Both the position numbers and the translations under genes were made by a program. Shown piece after piece: positions 51,607 through 62,745 of a stretch of DNA of 64,000 nt. The first letter of the stretch is position 1; every line of letters starts with the position of its first letter. This stretch comes from Prionace glauca (taxonomy: Eukaryota > Chordata > Chondrichthyes > Carcharhiniformes > Carcharhinidae). The notes beneath the pieces are model-generated. The model was not told where the DNA came from. It worked only from the letters and a program-made list of their open reading frames with translations, and made no database searches. Location of the stretch: the NCBI GenBank assembly GCA_037974335.1, contig CM075761.1, positions 13,815,708 to 13,879,707 of the forward strand. The letters are read 5' to 3'.

Positions 51607-53652
51607 TTCATAGAACATAGAACATTACAGCGCAGAACAGGCCCTTCGGCCCACGATGTTGCGCCGACCAGTTACAAAAACAATGACCCACTAACCTAAA
51701 CCAATCCCTTTTTGTCCATAAACCTATCCACGGATCTCTTAAACGCCCCCAAACTAGGCGCATTTACAACTGCAGCAGGCAGGGCATTCCAATCCCTCAC
51801 CACCCTCTGGGTAAAGAACCTACCCCTGACATCCGTCCTATAACTACCCCCCCCCCCTAATTTAAAGCCACACCCCCTCGTGCTAGCTTTCATGGGTGGA
51901 GGAGGAAGAACAGATTGTTAAGATGGCGGCGTGGGTTCGTTGGGCCGACGGGCCTGTTTCCCGTGCTGTGTTGTACTTTGTTCTTTGTGAAAGTGTGTGC
52001 ACTGATATCAGGTGCCAGAAAACCCCCAAACTAGATCTCTCTGCTCATCCACACTATTCAAAGTCCTCCCGTTAGCCCTGTACTCGACACATCTGTTATT
52101 CCTACCAAAGTGAATTACCTCACACTTCTCCACATTAAACTCCATCCGCCACCTCTCGGCCCAGCTCTGCAACCTGTCTAAGTCTTACTGCAAACTATGA
52201 CACCCTTCATCACTATCTACCACACCTCCGACTTTGGTGTCATCAGCAAATTTACTAATCCACCCAACTGTACCCTCATCCAGATCATTAATAAAAATTA
52301 CAAACAGCAGTGGCCCCAAAACAGATCCCTGAGGCACACCACTCGTAACCGAACTCCATGATGAATATTTACCATCAACCACCACCCTCTGCCTCCTATC
52401 CGCTAGCCAAATCCTGATCCAATTCCCTAGATCACCCCCAATGCCATACATCTGCATTTTCTGCAGAAGCCTACCATGGTGAACCTTATCAAACGACTTA
52501 CTAAAATCCATATACACCACGTCCAATGCCTTACCCCCATCCACCGCTTTGGTCACTTTCTCAAAAAACTCAATAAGGTTAGTAACGAACGACTTACCCG
52601 CCACAAAACCATGCAGACTATCTCCAATCAATTCATTACTCTCCAAATAACTATAAATCCTATCCCGAATAATTTTTTCTAAAACATTGCCACAACAGAA
52701 GTGAGACTCACCGGTCTATAATTCCCAGGGAAGTCTCTGTTCCCCTTCTTAAACAATGGGACAACATTCGCTATCCTCCAATCTTCCGGTACTATACCAG
52801 AGGCCAACGACGACCTGAAGATCAGAGCCAGAGGCTCTGCAATCACTTCTCTTGTCTCCCAGAGAATCCTGGGGTAAATCCCATCCGGACCAGGGGACTT
52901 ATCTATTTTCAGACCCTCCAGAATATCTAGCACATCCTCCTTATCAACTGCAACACTGTCAATTCTACTCCCCTGCAATCTAGTGTCCTCCTCAGCTATA
53001 TCCATATCCCCCTGCGTGAGCACCGAAGAGAAATATTGGTTCAATGCCTCTCCAATCTCCTCCGGTTCCACACATAACTTCCCTCTGCTGTCTGTAACTG
53101 GCCCTAATCTTGCCCTAACCTACCTTCTGTTCTTGACATACCTATAGAACGCCTTAGGATTCTCCTTAACCCTATCAGCCAAAGTCTTCTCATGTCCTCT
53201 TTTAGCCCTTCTTAGCTCACTCTTCAACTCCCTCCTAGCCAATCTAAAGTTTTCTAGTGCACTACCCGAGCCCTCACGTCTCATCCGAACATAAGCCTCC
53301 TTTTTCCTCTTAACCAACAAGAAAACTTTTTTGGTGCACCACGGTTCCCTAGCCCTACCAATTCCTCCTTGCCTATCACGGACTCGCAGTAGCTGCTCCT
53401 TGAAAAAACTTCACATTTCAGACGTTCCCAGTCCCTGTAATCTCCTAGTCCAACCTATGGTTCCCAATTCTCTCCTAATAGCCTCATACTTAAAAGACTC
53501 CCAACAGGGTGACCTCTCCTCTCCTTTTTCTAATCTCCACCCACACTACCTCAACAGACAAGTCCTCATCAAACTTCCTCTCTGACACTGTGATACAATC
53601 CCTGACCAATAATGCTACCCCTCCACCCCCCCTCCTAAGTCCTTCTCTACTC
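51607..53652 (-). mobile_element. LINE A, long copy split by a SINE tail
   Basis: 3' part 51607-51892 (FTQRVVRDWNALP, FMDKKGLV), then SINE S1b tail, then 52035-53652 from QRDL upwards: [82 protein letters not shown] and a small EN piece (VTLLGVF). About 450 bases of LINE A coding sequence are missing around the SINE, so insertion was accompanied by deletion. Confidence 0.93.
51893..51992 (+). mobile_element. SINE S1b tail inside LINE A
   Basis: CATGGGTGGAGGAGGAAGAA, AGATGGCGGCGTGGGTTCGT, GACGGGCCTGTTTCCCGTGC, TTGTACTTTGTTCTTTG. Confidence 0.9.
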
Positions 53653-53654
53653 CG

Positions 53655-53914
53655 TCCAGGTTCGATTACTGGCCTCGAGCCATGGTCTGTGTGGAGTCTG
53701 CACATCCTCCCCGAGTCTGTGTGGGTTTCCTTCGGGTTCTCCAGTTTCCTTTCACAGTCACGGATGTGCTGGTTGTGTGAATTTGCCATGCCAAATTCTC
53801 CCTCAGTGTACCCAAACAGATGACAGAGTGTGTCAACAAGGGGATTTTCACACTTACTTCATTGCAGTGCTAATGTAAGCCTACATGTGATGCTAATAAA
53901 CAACTTTTGAGAGC
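53655..53914 (+). mobile_element. SINE S2, head truncated
   Basis: AGGTTCGATTACTGGCCTCG (B box), GGGGATTTTCACACTTACTT, CATTGCAGTGCTAATGTAAG, GATGCTAATAAACAAC. Confidence 0.92.
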
Positions 53915-53959
53915 TTGCATTATTCAGAACTGAAGCCTTTATCCGTGCTTCCTGCATTT

Positions 53960-54283
53960 AGAATCATAGAATCCTTACAGTGCAGAAAGAGGCCATTCTG
54001 CCCATCGAGGCTGTACCAACCACAATCCCACCCTGGCCCTTTTCCCGTGACCCCTCATATTTACCCTGTAATTCCCCTGACACTAGGGTTAATTTAGCAT
54101 GGCCAATCAAGATAACCCGCATATCTTTGGAGTATGAGAGGAAACTGGAGAACCAGGAGGAAACCCACACAGACACGGGGAGGATGTGCAGTCTCTGCAC
54201 AGTGCCCCAAGCCTGGTACAGAACGCGGGTCCCTGATGCTGTGAGGCAGCTGTGCTAAGCTGTGTGCCACTGTGCCGCCCAAA
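53960..54283 (-). mobile_element. SINE S1, minus strand
   Basis: GAATCATAGAATCCTTACAG, CCCATCGAGGCTGTACCAAC, GAGGAAACCCACACAGACAC, GTGTGCCACTGTGCCGCCC. Confidence 0.92.
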
Positions 54284-54407
54284 AGCAGAAGTAACTCATT
54301 CAGCATCTTGAACCTGCTCTGCCCAGAACAAAACAGATCTATTTATATATTAAAAAACGTTGACAAGCAGAAAGTATTATTTGTGATAATTAAGGCTTCG
54401 AGTACAA

Positions 54408-54832
54408 GAGGAGGGATGTGTTGTTACAGTTACACAGGGTCCCGCTGAGGCCACATCTGGAATATTGTGTGCAATATTAGTCTCCTTTTCTGAGGAAGGA
54501 TGTTCTTGCTCTCGAGGGAGTGCAGCAAAGGTTTACCAGGCTGATTCCGGGAATGGCGGGACTGATGTGTGGGGAAAGATTAATTCGGTTAGAATTATTT
54601 CTGCTGGAGTTCAGAAGAATTGGCGGGGGGAGGGGGTGAATTTATGGAGACATACAATTCTAACAGAACACGGTAAGGTAGATGCTCTCGATGCTGGGGG
54701 AGTCCAGAATCAGAGGTCCCAATCTGAAGGTACAGCATAGACCATTAGGACGGAGGTAGGGAGACAGTTCATCACCCAAAGAATGGTGAGCCTGTGGAAT
54801 TCTTGCCTCTGTCTTCTATTTTTCTATATAAC
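54408..54832 (+). mobile_element. CR1-like LINE 3' region, degraded
   Basis: TACAGTTACACAGGGTCCCG (LV.PHLEYC block), CTCGAGGGAGTGCAGCAAAG, ACCAGGCTGATTCCGGGAAT, CACCCAAAGAATGGTGAGCC. The family resembles the E/H group and is cut before the tail. Confidence 0.75.
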
Positions 54833-54834
54833 GC

Positions 54835-55400
54835 GTGAAATACATTGAAAACAACACACAGACTCATCACTCGACATAAAATGTTGATTTATTTTGCCAG
54901 TGCGACTCCTTATCCCAACATTGAAACAGCAATACTTGAAATTCGACAGACACTGCAATGTTTGAGAGCTCAACGTAACTCAATTCATTCAACATAATTC
55001 AAGGTCACCTCAACTCATATTCTGAAATTTCAGTCTCTTTGTCAACTCTCTCAAGGATTGAACCCAACTGATCCATTCCAACTCAGCTGAATTGAAACAA
55101 ATCCAACAGTTAGCGAAAGGAAATCTTCATGACAACAAGGACAAGGCACTTTTGGTAACGGACCTCACTAAGGAGTGAACTTTAGCAGGTAAGAATAACT
55201 CTTATGCTGACCGTTCTGCTCCAGGGATTGGTGGATTGTGAATGTTCCGACGTTGAGGAAACACAAGGTAAAAAGTCACTTCCGCAAGCCTTTCGGAAAT
55301 CTGAGGTTCAGAGGTCGAATAGTTGGTCCACCTCCTGCAAGATGCCTGCTTTCTTTTTCTTTGTTTGTGGGACTCGTGTGTCGCTGGCTGGCCTGCACCG
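54835..55400. other. No gene recognised
   Basis: Several short frames but no domain. AACTCAATTCATT/AACTCATATTC words recur loosely at 54970-55020. Nothing else. Confidence 0.4.
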
Positions 55401-55404
55401 ATAA

Positions 55405-55575
55405 AAGCAAAATATTGCGGGTGATGGAATCTGAACCATAAACAGAAGTGGTGGAAAATCTCAGCCCTGTCAAGGTCATCTTGACTCGAAACGTTGGCTC
55501 CGCTCTCTTCGCACAGATGCTGTCAGACCTACTGAGGGTTTCCAGTGTTTTCTCTTTTTACTTATTGCCTATCAA
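55405..55575 (+). repeat. Dispersed foldback-type repeat (second family)
   Basis: GTGATGGAATCTGAACCATA, GGTGGAAAATCTCAGCCCTG, CATCTTGACTCGAAACGTTG, GATGCTGTCAGACCTACTGA, TTTCCAGTGTTTTCTCTTTT. The parts AAAATCTCAG...CTGTCA and its reversed counterpart suggest a hairpin; the family is common in sharks from memory. Confidence 0.5.
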
Positions 55576-55640
55576 TAGTTATCCTTGGATAGTCCAGAGT
55601 CAACCACATTGCTGTGTTTCTGAAGTCACATTTAATTTAA

Positions 55641-56434
55641 TCCAGATAAATGCGAAGTGAAGCATTTTGGTGGGACTAATGTAGTTAGGGGGAGCTGTAC
55701 AATAAATAGCAGAACCATCAGGGGACCTGGGTGTGCAAGTCCACCGATCCTTGAAGGTGGCAGCACAGGCGGTGAAGGTGGTGAAGAAGGCATACGGCAT
55801 GCTTGCCTTTATAGGACGAGATATAGAGTGTAAAAATTGGCGTCTGGTGGTACAGCTACATAGAACGCTGGTTAGGCCATATTTGGAGTACTTGTCCAGT
55901 TCTGGTCGCCGCACTACCAGAAGGACGCGAAGGCTTTGGAGAGAGTGCAGAGAAGGTTTACCAGGATGTTGTCTGGTTTGGGAGGGTCTTAGCTATGAGG
56001 AGAGATTGGGCAAACTGGGGTTGTTCTCCCTGGAAAGACGGAGAATGAGGGGAAACCTAATAGACGTGTTTAAAATTATGACGGATGTGGATAGGGCGAA
56101 CAGTGGGAAGTTTTTTTTGCCAAGTCGCAGATTACAAACTCGAGGGGTCACAGGTTCGGCGGGGGGGGGGGGGGGGCGGGGGGGCGATGATTAACTCTGA
56201 TGTCAGAGGGAAGTATTTTACACATAGGGTGGTGGGGGTCTGGAGAGCACTGCCAAGCAGAGTGGTGGAGGCGAACACTCTGGGATCACTAAAGACTTAT
56301 CTGGATAGTCACATGAGCAGACTGGGAATGGAGAGATACAGAAGAATGGTCTAGTTGGACCAATGAGCAGCACAGGCTTGGAGGGCGGAAGGGCCTGTTT
56401 CGTTTGCTGTAGTGTTCTTTGTTCTTGGTTCTAT
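55641..56434 (+). mobile_element. LINE D, 5'-truncated, in SINE S3
   Basis: IQINAKCEAFW-like start, VQVHRSLKVAAQAVKVVKKA, GMLAFIGRDIECKNWRLV, FFCQV/G-run region, VRGKYFTHRVVGVWRALPSR and LDSHMSRLGMERY, tail GGCGGAAGGGCCTGTTTCG and TTCTTTGTTCTTGG. Flanked by ATTTA duplications. Frameshifts near 55925 and in the G run. Confidence 0.92.
56157..56188 (+). repeat. Poly-G tract with G-quadruplex potential
   Basis: About 18 consecutive G at 56160-56177, then C and seven G, inside the LINE D copy where consensus copies have a shorter G run. Confidence 0.9.
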
Positions 56435-56662
56435 TTAGTCCATACCAGGTGAGGACAGCAGATTCTCTTCCCGGAAGGACATCAGTGAACCAGATGGGTT
56501 TTTATCGACAATTGACAATGGTTATTTGGTCATCAGTGCGTTCTTAATTCCAGACGTGTGTTTTTTTTTTCGATTCAAATTCCACGACTTGGACACCAGA
56601 ACATTAGCCGATTTTCTGGATTAATAATCGAAAGATAAAACCACTTGGCCATTGCCTCTTTA

Positions 56663-57089
56663 ATTCCACATACAATGTGAAAGGTTGTACCGTGAAACTT
56701 GCGTGTATTTTGTCTGTTCTCAGTTTCCTGTTTGGGAAATGGACTGCACTGTCCGCTAATTCCTAATTATTGCAGGTGGAAAAAAGGCTTGTTCAGAAGT
56801 TAAGGTTAGAATTTAACATTTAGTTCCTTCACACAGTTAGCTTTGTAATCAAAGGAAGATAATGGCTGGAATTTAACCTTCCTGCCCGCCACGGGAATCA
56901 GAGCGGGTGAAGAGTGGGCCAATGGAAAGGTCCTGTTGACTCGAGTGAGGTTTTCCGGTTTCAGGACGAGCAAGGCCATAAAATCCTGTCCGATATTTGA
57001 GGGGAGATTCTATGAATGGCTGGGATCGAACTCCATTATACTCTCCAGCCATCAGAGTTTCACTTCCGGAGAAGCACCTGTGCGCTGAT
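56663..57089. other. No gene recognised
   Basis: 56865-56990 (GGAATTTAACCTTCCTGCCC, CAGAGCGGGTGAAGAGTGGG) resembles a shark-wide repeat from memory. No other copy is in the window. Confidence 0.35.
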
Positions 57090-59700
57090 CCGAAATGAAA
57101 GTGTTGACTGCCGGGATTAGTGTGACTGAGGATAGGAGGGTGGGTTTAACTTGTAAAAGGGGACGTCCCTTTGGGAGATGGTGGCGGCTCAGGAAGCTGA
57201 ACCCAGACATGAGGGGCCGGTCCTTGGACTGGTTACAATTAGACAGTGAATCTTACCAGACCGTCACGGGTTCACGGGGAGGTGTCACTGTATGTTGGGA
57301 GAAATGGTGGGCGTATAACCAGGGGTTATATTGTGTTTCTGGGGCCTGTCGAGGTACGTCCCGAAGGGACATTGATTATGTTCATAATTATGCTGCAGGA
57401 CCCAGCAGCCAGAATGGATTGGAATCATAGCGGGGAAGCAGGTGCAGCGCCTCCCCCCTCACCACACCCCGACCCCCTCCCCACCACCCCCGCCCCCCTC
57501 CCCAACCCCCAAGTCAGGGCTGTGAGTAAAGGCCACTGAACTGCTGGTTCAAGTGGAGAATCCTCCACCCACAGCCCAACTGATCAATCCTCACAATTGT
57601 CCGATCACAAGCTGGGGACGCAGCAGTGGGTTGGTATTTGTCCCAGTTAAGAACCTATTATACCAGGGGGTGCATCACGTAGTGATTTCAGTAGATTTAA
57701 ATTTAACGGAGATACGGTTGCCTGTAGAGTGTTATATCGCGATATTGAGCCTTATTGAGAGAACTTTTCCACCAATGCTAAAATTCAGATTTGGTGATAT
57801 TATTGTCAGTGGTTTACATAAATTTAGATATGATTTTGCTGAGGAACCCGGGAAGCAGCGATAAAGGTTTCAAGGCTTTTAACACTGGCACATCGATGAT
57901 AAACAGCATGGATGATGTTGAACTGGCTCTACAGATTAACCAATTAAAAAGCAGCTCAGAAAGGTGTCGGCGGATTAAAAAAAAACTGTGGTGAGGTTGG
58001 GGTTACAGAGAGCTAGTGATGACTCTACATCGAAAATAAATCATAGGCAATTGGAGACCCATGTTAAAACGATAAATGAAATAATTAGAGGATCGGAATG
58101 CATCCGATCCAGCTGCTCAGAACGAGATGTGTGGAGCGATTTGGGGAGGGATGGAACAGTCTGGAAGGTTTGAGACAGGGGTAGGAACCCTTATAGATCA
58201 GCAACCCAGCACCTAGCGGCATTACACACTTACAACAGCACATTGAGTCCCTGCCAGCTCGGTGTGGCCTCAGACGCGTAGCCTTTGCCAGTTGATTGTG
58301 GGAAGTCCAAAAACACAATTATAGGGGTGGTTGTAAGTGTGCTGGTGACGGGAACATCCTCACAGCCAACATCCCAGTACTGGGTTGGGAATGTGAGAGT
58401 CATTTGTGGGAGTGTATATGTTCTTTACAGGAAGGTCCCGCTATATCTCAGAGTGTGGGAGCAGACTGTGACAGGCACCGACCTCTCCGATTGTCAGAGC
58501 AGGGGAGCAGAAGTGAATCTGTGTTCCCAGCACATGAAAGTCTATACAAGAGCTCAGTGCGGGTTCAGGAGTACTCGGGCAGAGCCTATAATTGCACAAT
58601 GGAAGCAATGGCCACCAGCCACATCAACCCACAGGTTGCATACATCTGGAGTGGGACCTATTGTGTCACCACCAGTGCCCGGTGGGATCAACACAACATG
58701 GTGCCAAATACCACACAGCAGTTTCTGTTTTAAACCTGGGCGGAAGTTCATGTGGTACATCAACGAACAGTACCCATCCCAGAACTTTCTTCAATTCACA
58801 TCACGGTACGTCAAAATTTCATCAATTTACAAGAATACATTTTTCAATTTGGGAATGGCACTCCCCCCTTCAAGGAAAACCTGACGGAACTATGGGTGCA
58901 GTCGAGCTGTCACAGAAACATTTCTACCTGCCCAACTGCAGGAGAGTCAATGGAAATGGGGACGAGTTTTAACCCAGCTATATAGAATAATGCCTCCACT
59001 AATGGGAAATATTTAGCAGTTCCAGAAAACGACTTTGGGACACTTTGCAGCTTATCAAACCCCCACTAAAACAGTTTGGACTCTTTGTCATTGAAACAAA
59101 TCAAATCAGTTTCATTCTGGAAGCACTTTGCACCCTGACTGACTGATGGATTTGATTCAGCGAACGGCCTTTTAAATAATCTCCCACCGGGGCCAAAAGA
59201 AAAGAAGAGGAGAGGAGGCTGACCTTTCAACAGTTAACTCAGCAAGGAGTCCTGTGAAGAACAGTGCAGGAGAGTTGTGTGACTTCTGAAAGGAGCGAAT
59301 TCAGGTGTCCAGCCAGAAGACTATTGTGTGGCAGAGGAATGAAAAAGGAAGGTCCAGCAACAAGGACTTTTACTTTTCAAACGGTCCAAGGAGTGGTGAG
59401 TGTATTCTCTCAGGCTTCAGAAATTCCCCAATTAGGTCCAGGTTGAGGAGGGTTCGAGGATTCTTCTTGTTTCTGTGTAAATAGTGTAAATTGTGTAATA
59501 CTAAAAATTTACGTTGTGTCGTTAGAGTTCACTTACAATAGCATAGTATTGATTGTCTGTATTTTACTGACTGCGTTTGGTTGGGGTTATTCTTGAATAA
59601 AATATTTTTGAATTAACTTTGACGCGCCTCTCTCTCTCTCCTTGTCTCTCTTTCTCTCATCGTCCATCTTGGTGAGTCACTAAAAAGCCAGAACATAATT
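57090..59700 (+). mobile_element. Env-bearing retroviral fossil with a probable 3' LTR
   Basis: Fossil of an endogenous retrovirus or other env-carrying LTR element. Several overlapping frames between 57095 and 58985 have the look of a surface and transmembrane glycoprotein: many Cys and Trp, repeated N-glycosylation sites (NCT, NTT, NLT, NGT) and a stretch resembling the helical region that follows an env fusion peptide (SMINSMDDVELALQINQLK). A purine-rich tract at about 59195-59218 precedes TGACC at 59220, and an AATAAA lies at 59596-59601, fitting a 3' LTR of roughly 59220-59695. No gag or pol was recognised upstream. It is broken, with several breaks, and old. Family not assigned. Confidence 0.45.
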
Positions 59701-59704
59701 CTTG

Positions 59705-60505
59705 GGGTACAGGACCGCAAAGGGGCCGAGCGCTAGAAACTGCTCACTCAAAGGAGTTTACTGGTCAGGAAGAAACAGTGGTCCCTTTCTCTTTCTCTCT
59801 CGTGTGAAGCTGTCCCAGTGTGACACTTCTGGGTTGTATTTTACTCCCTACAAAACACGGTCGTAGGTGGCAGCCCGGGTAACTCGTGTGTCATGCCGGT
59901 GAGCCCACTGGTCAGGAATAAACAGTGAGTCTTTCTTCCTCTCTCTTGCGGGTTGTGGGTTGAACGGCTGGAAGAGAGAGGCACTCACATTTATCAGAGG
60001 CATCCGAGGCCTTCTGCCTGGAGTAAAAGGACTGTTACAGTGCACAGCACACAAACATAAAACGTCCAACACTCAAACTCATTAATACCCATTGAAAACC
60101 CCCCAAAAATGTTGTGAAGCAAATCAGACTAAAGCAGATGCTAGACTGAATCTTCACAAGATTCTAGAAGGCAGCCAGAATGTCTATGAAGCCTATTCTA
60201 GCATCGTTCAGCCTGGTCCCCTCTCCAGCCTGCCCAGGAGCACACCCGGAAATGGCATCAATTCCCGCAGCTCACCTCCAGAACAGAGAGCGAGAGAGGT
60301 AGAAACAGAGATGAACTCAAAAGGGCAAAACACTGATGGGATCTCGGGGATCCTGAGTAATATACAAATTCATAAATCATCGATTCATTACGGAGATACA
60401 CTGAGTGCAACACAGCCGAGCTTCACTGCGAGCGGGGCACCATGATTAAAGAGCACCTCTATCAGACTAACGAGGAACTGAACCCCTATCCCACCAAGGA
60501 GTCTC
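59705..60505. other. Unassigned region right of the env fossil
   Basis: Contains two related segments (59757-59815 and 59905-59960, shared word ACTGGTCAGGAA.AAACAGTG followed by CTTTCT-rich sequence), perhaps repeated untranslated or LTR-flanking sequence of the same fossil. A plus-strand frame of 117 codons (60092-60445) has no recognised domain. Confidence 0.35.
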
Positions 60506-60507
60506 AG

Positions 60508-60735
60508 GGGTTCGACTTAGCAGCACCCCCACCCGCATCAGGGCTACCATTCCCCCACCCGCCCCCCCGCGATCAGAGCGGGCATTCACCCACCCCTCTT
60601 CCCCCAAACATTGGACCACTTCCCCTCAGATCACCACGCAGTCAATCCGCCCATCCCCTTCACCCACACCCAGACGGCCATCACCAGCATCCACAGCTCC
60701 CACCTCCATTTATCCTATCCTCACCAATAAATTAA
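60508..60735. repeat. C-rich low-complexity tract
   Basis: Runs such as CCCCCACCCGCATCA, CCCGCCCCCCCGCG and CACCCACACCC over about 220 bases. The proline-rich frame across it is likely an artefact of composition. Confidence 0.7.
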
Positions 60736-60739
60736 ACCC

Positions 60740-61355
60740 TCCCACTGTTCCCCATGAGGTTCCCACTGGGGTCTTCCCCTGTCACTGCTCCCTAGCACAG
60801 GCAATGTCAATTTGGCACCATGCCTATGCCAACTTGACAGTGACAGTCTGTGACAAGAGCAATGCTTAGGCATTGTCAGGCTATTGTCTGCCCATGTCCC
60901 TCTCTCCCAGGAGTTACACTTAAATTTACACACACAGGGGACCCTTCAAAATGGTCGCATTACATAGGTGAGAGTTAAACATGCACATTGGGCTCGATAT
61001 CCGGTAAGGGGGTGGGGCTTGAATAATATGTTAATGTGTGAAGATGGGTTTGAATTCGGTTCACACCTGGTGTGGATATGAGCCTTATGAGGCCCCCAGT
61101 GAAGGGCAGCAAAATACAGATGGAAAACACGGGCAAGATTGGCGCTTTCTGGGTTTGGTCGGATCTTGAGCCCTCGTTTCCATTCCCACAGACAGTGAAC
61201 GCAAACTCAAGATCTTCCCCTAGATTTTCAGTTTGTTTACATGTTACAATCACATCTTTGAGTAAAGATTCCATTATCCTTCTTACCACAGATTCTAAAC
61301 GAATTGCTTCTTGAACTAACTTCCTGAACACATTCTGTCACAGATATTTTGCCGT
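60740..61355. other. No gene recognised
   Basis: Contains GGCAATGTCAATTTGGCACC...GGCATTGTCAGGC-type words with partial inverted symmetry (60797-60880), but no defined element. Confidence 0.35.
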
Positions 61356-61359
61356 TGTT

Positions 61360-61642
61360 CACAGGTCAATTCAGTGTCAACCACATTGCTACGGCTCTCG
61401 AGTCACATTTAGTCCTGACCACTTAAGGACGACAGGTTTCTTCCCTGGGATGTTAGTGAACCATTTGTTTTTTTTTCTGAAAATCGACAATGCTTTTATG
61501 GTCACCAGCAGGTTCTGAATTCCAGATATATTTGTTCAAATTCCACTATCTACCGTGACAGGATTCGAACACAGATCCTCAGTATGTTAGCCGAGTTTCT
61601 GTATGAATAGTCTAGTGTTAAAACCACCAGTCCATAACATCC
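61360..61642 (-). mobile_element. SINE S3, near full length, minus strand
   Basis: AGTGTCAACCACATTGCTAC, GAGTCACATTTAGTCCTGAC, GGGATGTTAGTGAACCA, TCAAATTCCACTATCTACCG, CAGGATTCGAACACAGATCC (reversed B box), TAGTCTAGTGTTAAAACCAC. It shows the unbroken site (CACATTTAGTCC) of the LINE D insertion at 55.6 kb. Confidence 0.85.
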
Positions 61643-61867
61643 ACACTCTGAGTGTACAACACCACCCTGAGTTCTGGGAACCGAGATACAGCATATTATA
61701 TACGATGGAGGGCTCCCGGATTGGACAGCACTCACTGTCTCAATCAGGGAGCTCATCTTCCAATAACACCACCTGATTGTTATCTTTATATTCATTAAAT
61801 AAGTTTCTGTGTTGCTTTCTGTGTTTCTTTCTCTCAGCCTCTATCTCTCTCTCTCTCTCCTTATCCC

Positions 61868-62068
61868 TCTGTCCAAAGATGTGCGGGTTAGGTTCATTGG
61901 CTATGCTAAAATTGCCCCTTAATGTCCTGAGATGTGTAGGTTAGAGGGATTAGCAGGTAAATGTGTAGGGATATGGGGATAGGGTCTGGGTGGGATTGTG
62001 TTCGGTGCAGACTCGATGGGCCGAAGGGCCTGTTTCTGCACTGTAGGGTTCTATGGTTCTATGGTTCT
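61868..62068 (+). mobile_element. SINE S1 3' half
   Basis: CCAAAGATGTGCGGGTTAGG, GATGGGCCGAAGGGCCTGTT, GTAGGGTTCTATGGTTCTAT. Very well preserved; its left end abuts CT-rich simple sequence, as if the head was lost in that tract. Confidence 0.93.
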
Positions 62069-62745
62069 CTCTGTCCTCTCCTTATGTTTCTCTCTACCTC
62101 TCCCTCAGTGTCGCACTCTCTACATTTTCCTCTGTCCCTCCAGCCCTCTCTCAATCTCACTCTCTTCCTCCCGTCTCATCTTCATCTCCCACTCCCTCTC
62201 TGTCTCTGCCCTCCTTCTTTTCTTTGTCTGTTTCTACCCCGCTCTCTACCTCGCTCTGACTTTTGCTCTTGCTGTGCCCATGGTACCGTTCAGTCTTACT
62301 CTTTCAAACTTGCTGATACTCTCGATCTCGTATCCTTGTTTCTCCCTGCCTCTGACTATTTTCCGACCTTTCCCTTTCTGTATCCCTTTCCCACTTAGTC
62401 TCGCTTTCCCTCCTTCCTAACGTCCTCTCATCTGTCTTTTGTTGTCTCCCTTTGTCATTCTCTATCATCTTCCTCGCCATTTCTCTCTCGCTCTTTGAAA
62501 ATCTCTGTCTGTTTCTCTCTCTCCCTCTCTCTCTTACTCTCTCTCTCTCTCTCTCTCTCTCCCTCTCTCTCTCTCTCTCGGTCTCTCGGTTTCTATTTCT
62601 TTTCCTGAATCTGTTAGAAACTCTTTCAAACTCTGCCTCTCTCCATCACTTTGTACCCATCCTTCTCTGTCAATATGTGTCGATATATGACTCTCACTGT
62701 TGCTCTCACTGCCCTCTCTCTACAATCTGTCACTCTTTCAGTCTC
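62069..62745 (+). repeat. Long CT-rich (pyrimidine) tract
   Basis: Nearly 680 bases of imperfect CTCT/TCTC/CCCT with a purer (CT)n core at 62515-62585. A smaller one is at 61835-61865. Lies just 3' of GPR139-like gene 2. Confidence 0.92.

Larger units (their letters stand above)
55588..56662 (-). mobile_element. SINE S3, split by LINE D
   Basis: Left piece 55588-55640 (AGTCAACCACATTGCTG, AAGTCACATTTA) and right piece 56435-56662 (TTTAGTCCATACCAGGTGAG, GAACCAGATGGGTTTTTATC, TCAAATTCCACGACTTGG, GGCCATTGCC) form one element when the LINE is removed; compare 61360-61640. ATTTA occurs at both junctions. Confidence 0.85.

Noticed and set aside
58085-58318. Minus-strand frame inside the env fossil
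   Set aside because: Shadow of the plus-strand fossil; no motif of its own.
60442-60735. Proline-rich plus-strand frame as a structural protein
   Set aside because: Produced by the C-rich low-complexity tract; no conserved block.
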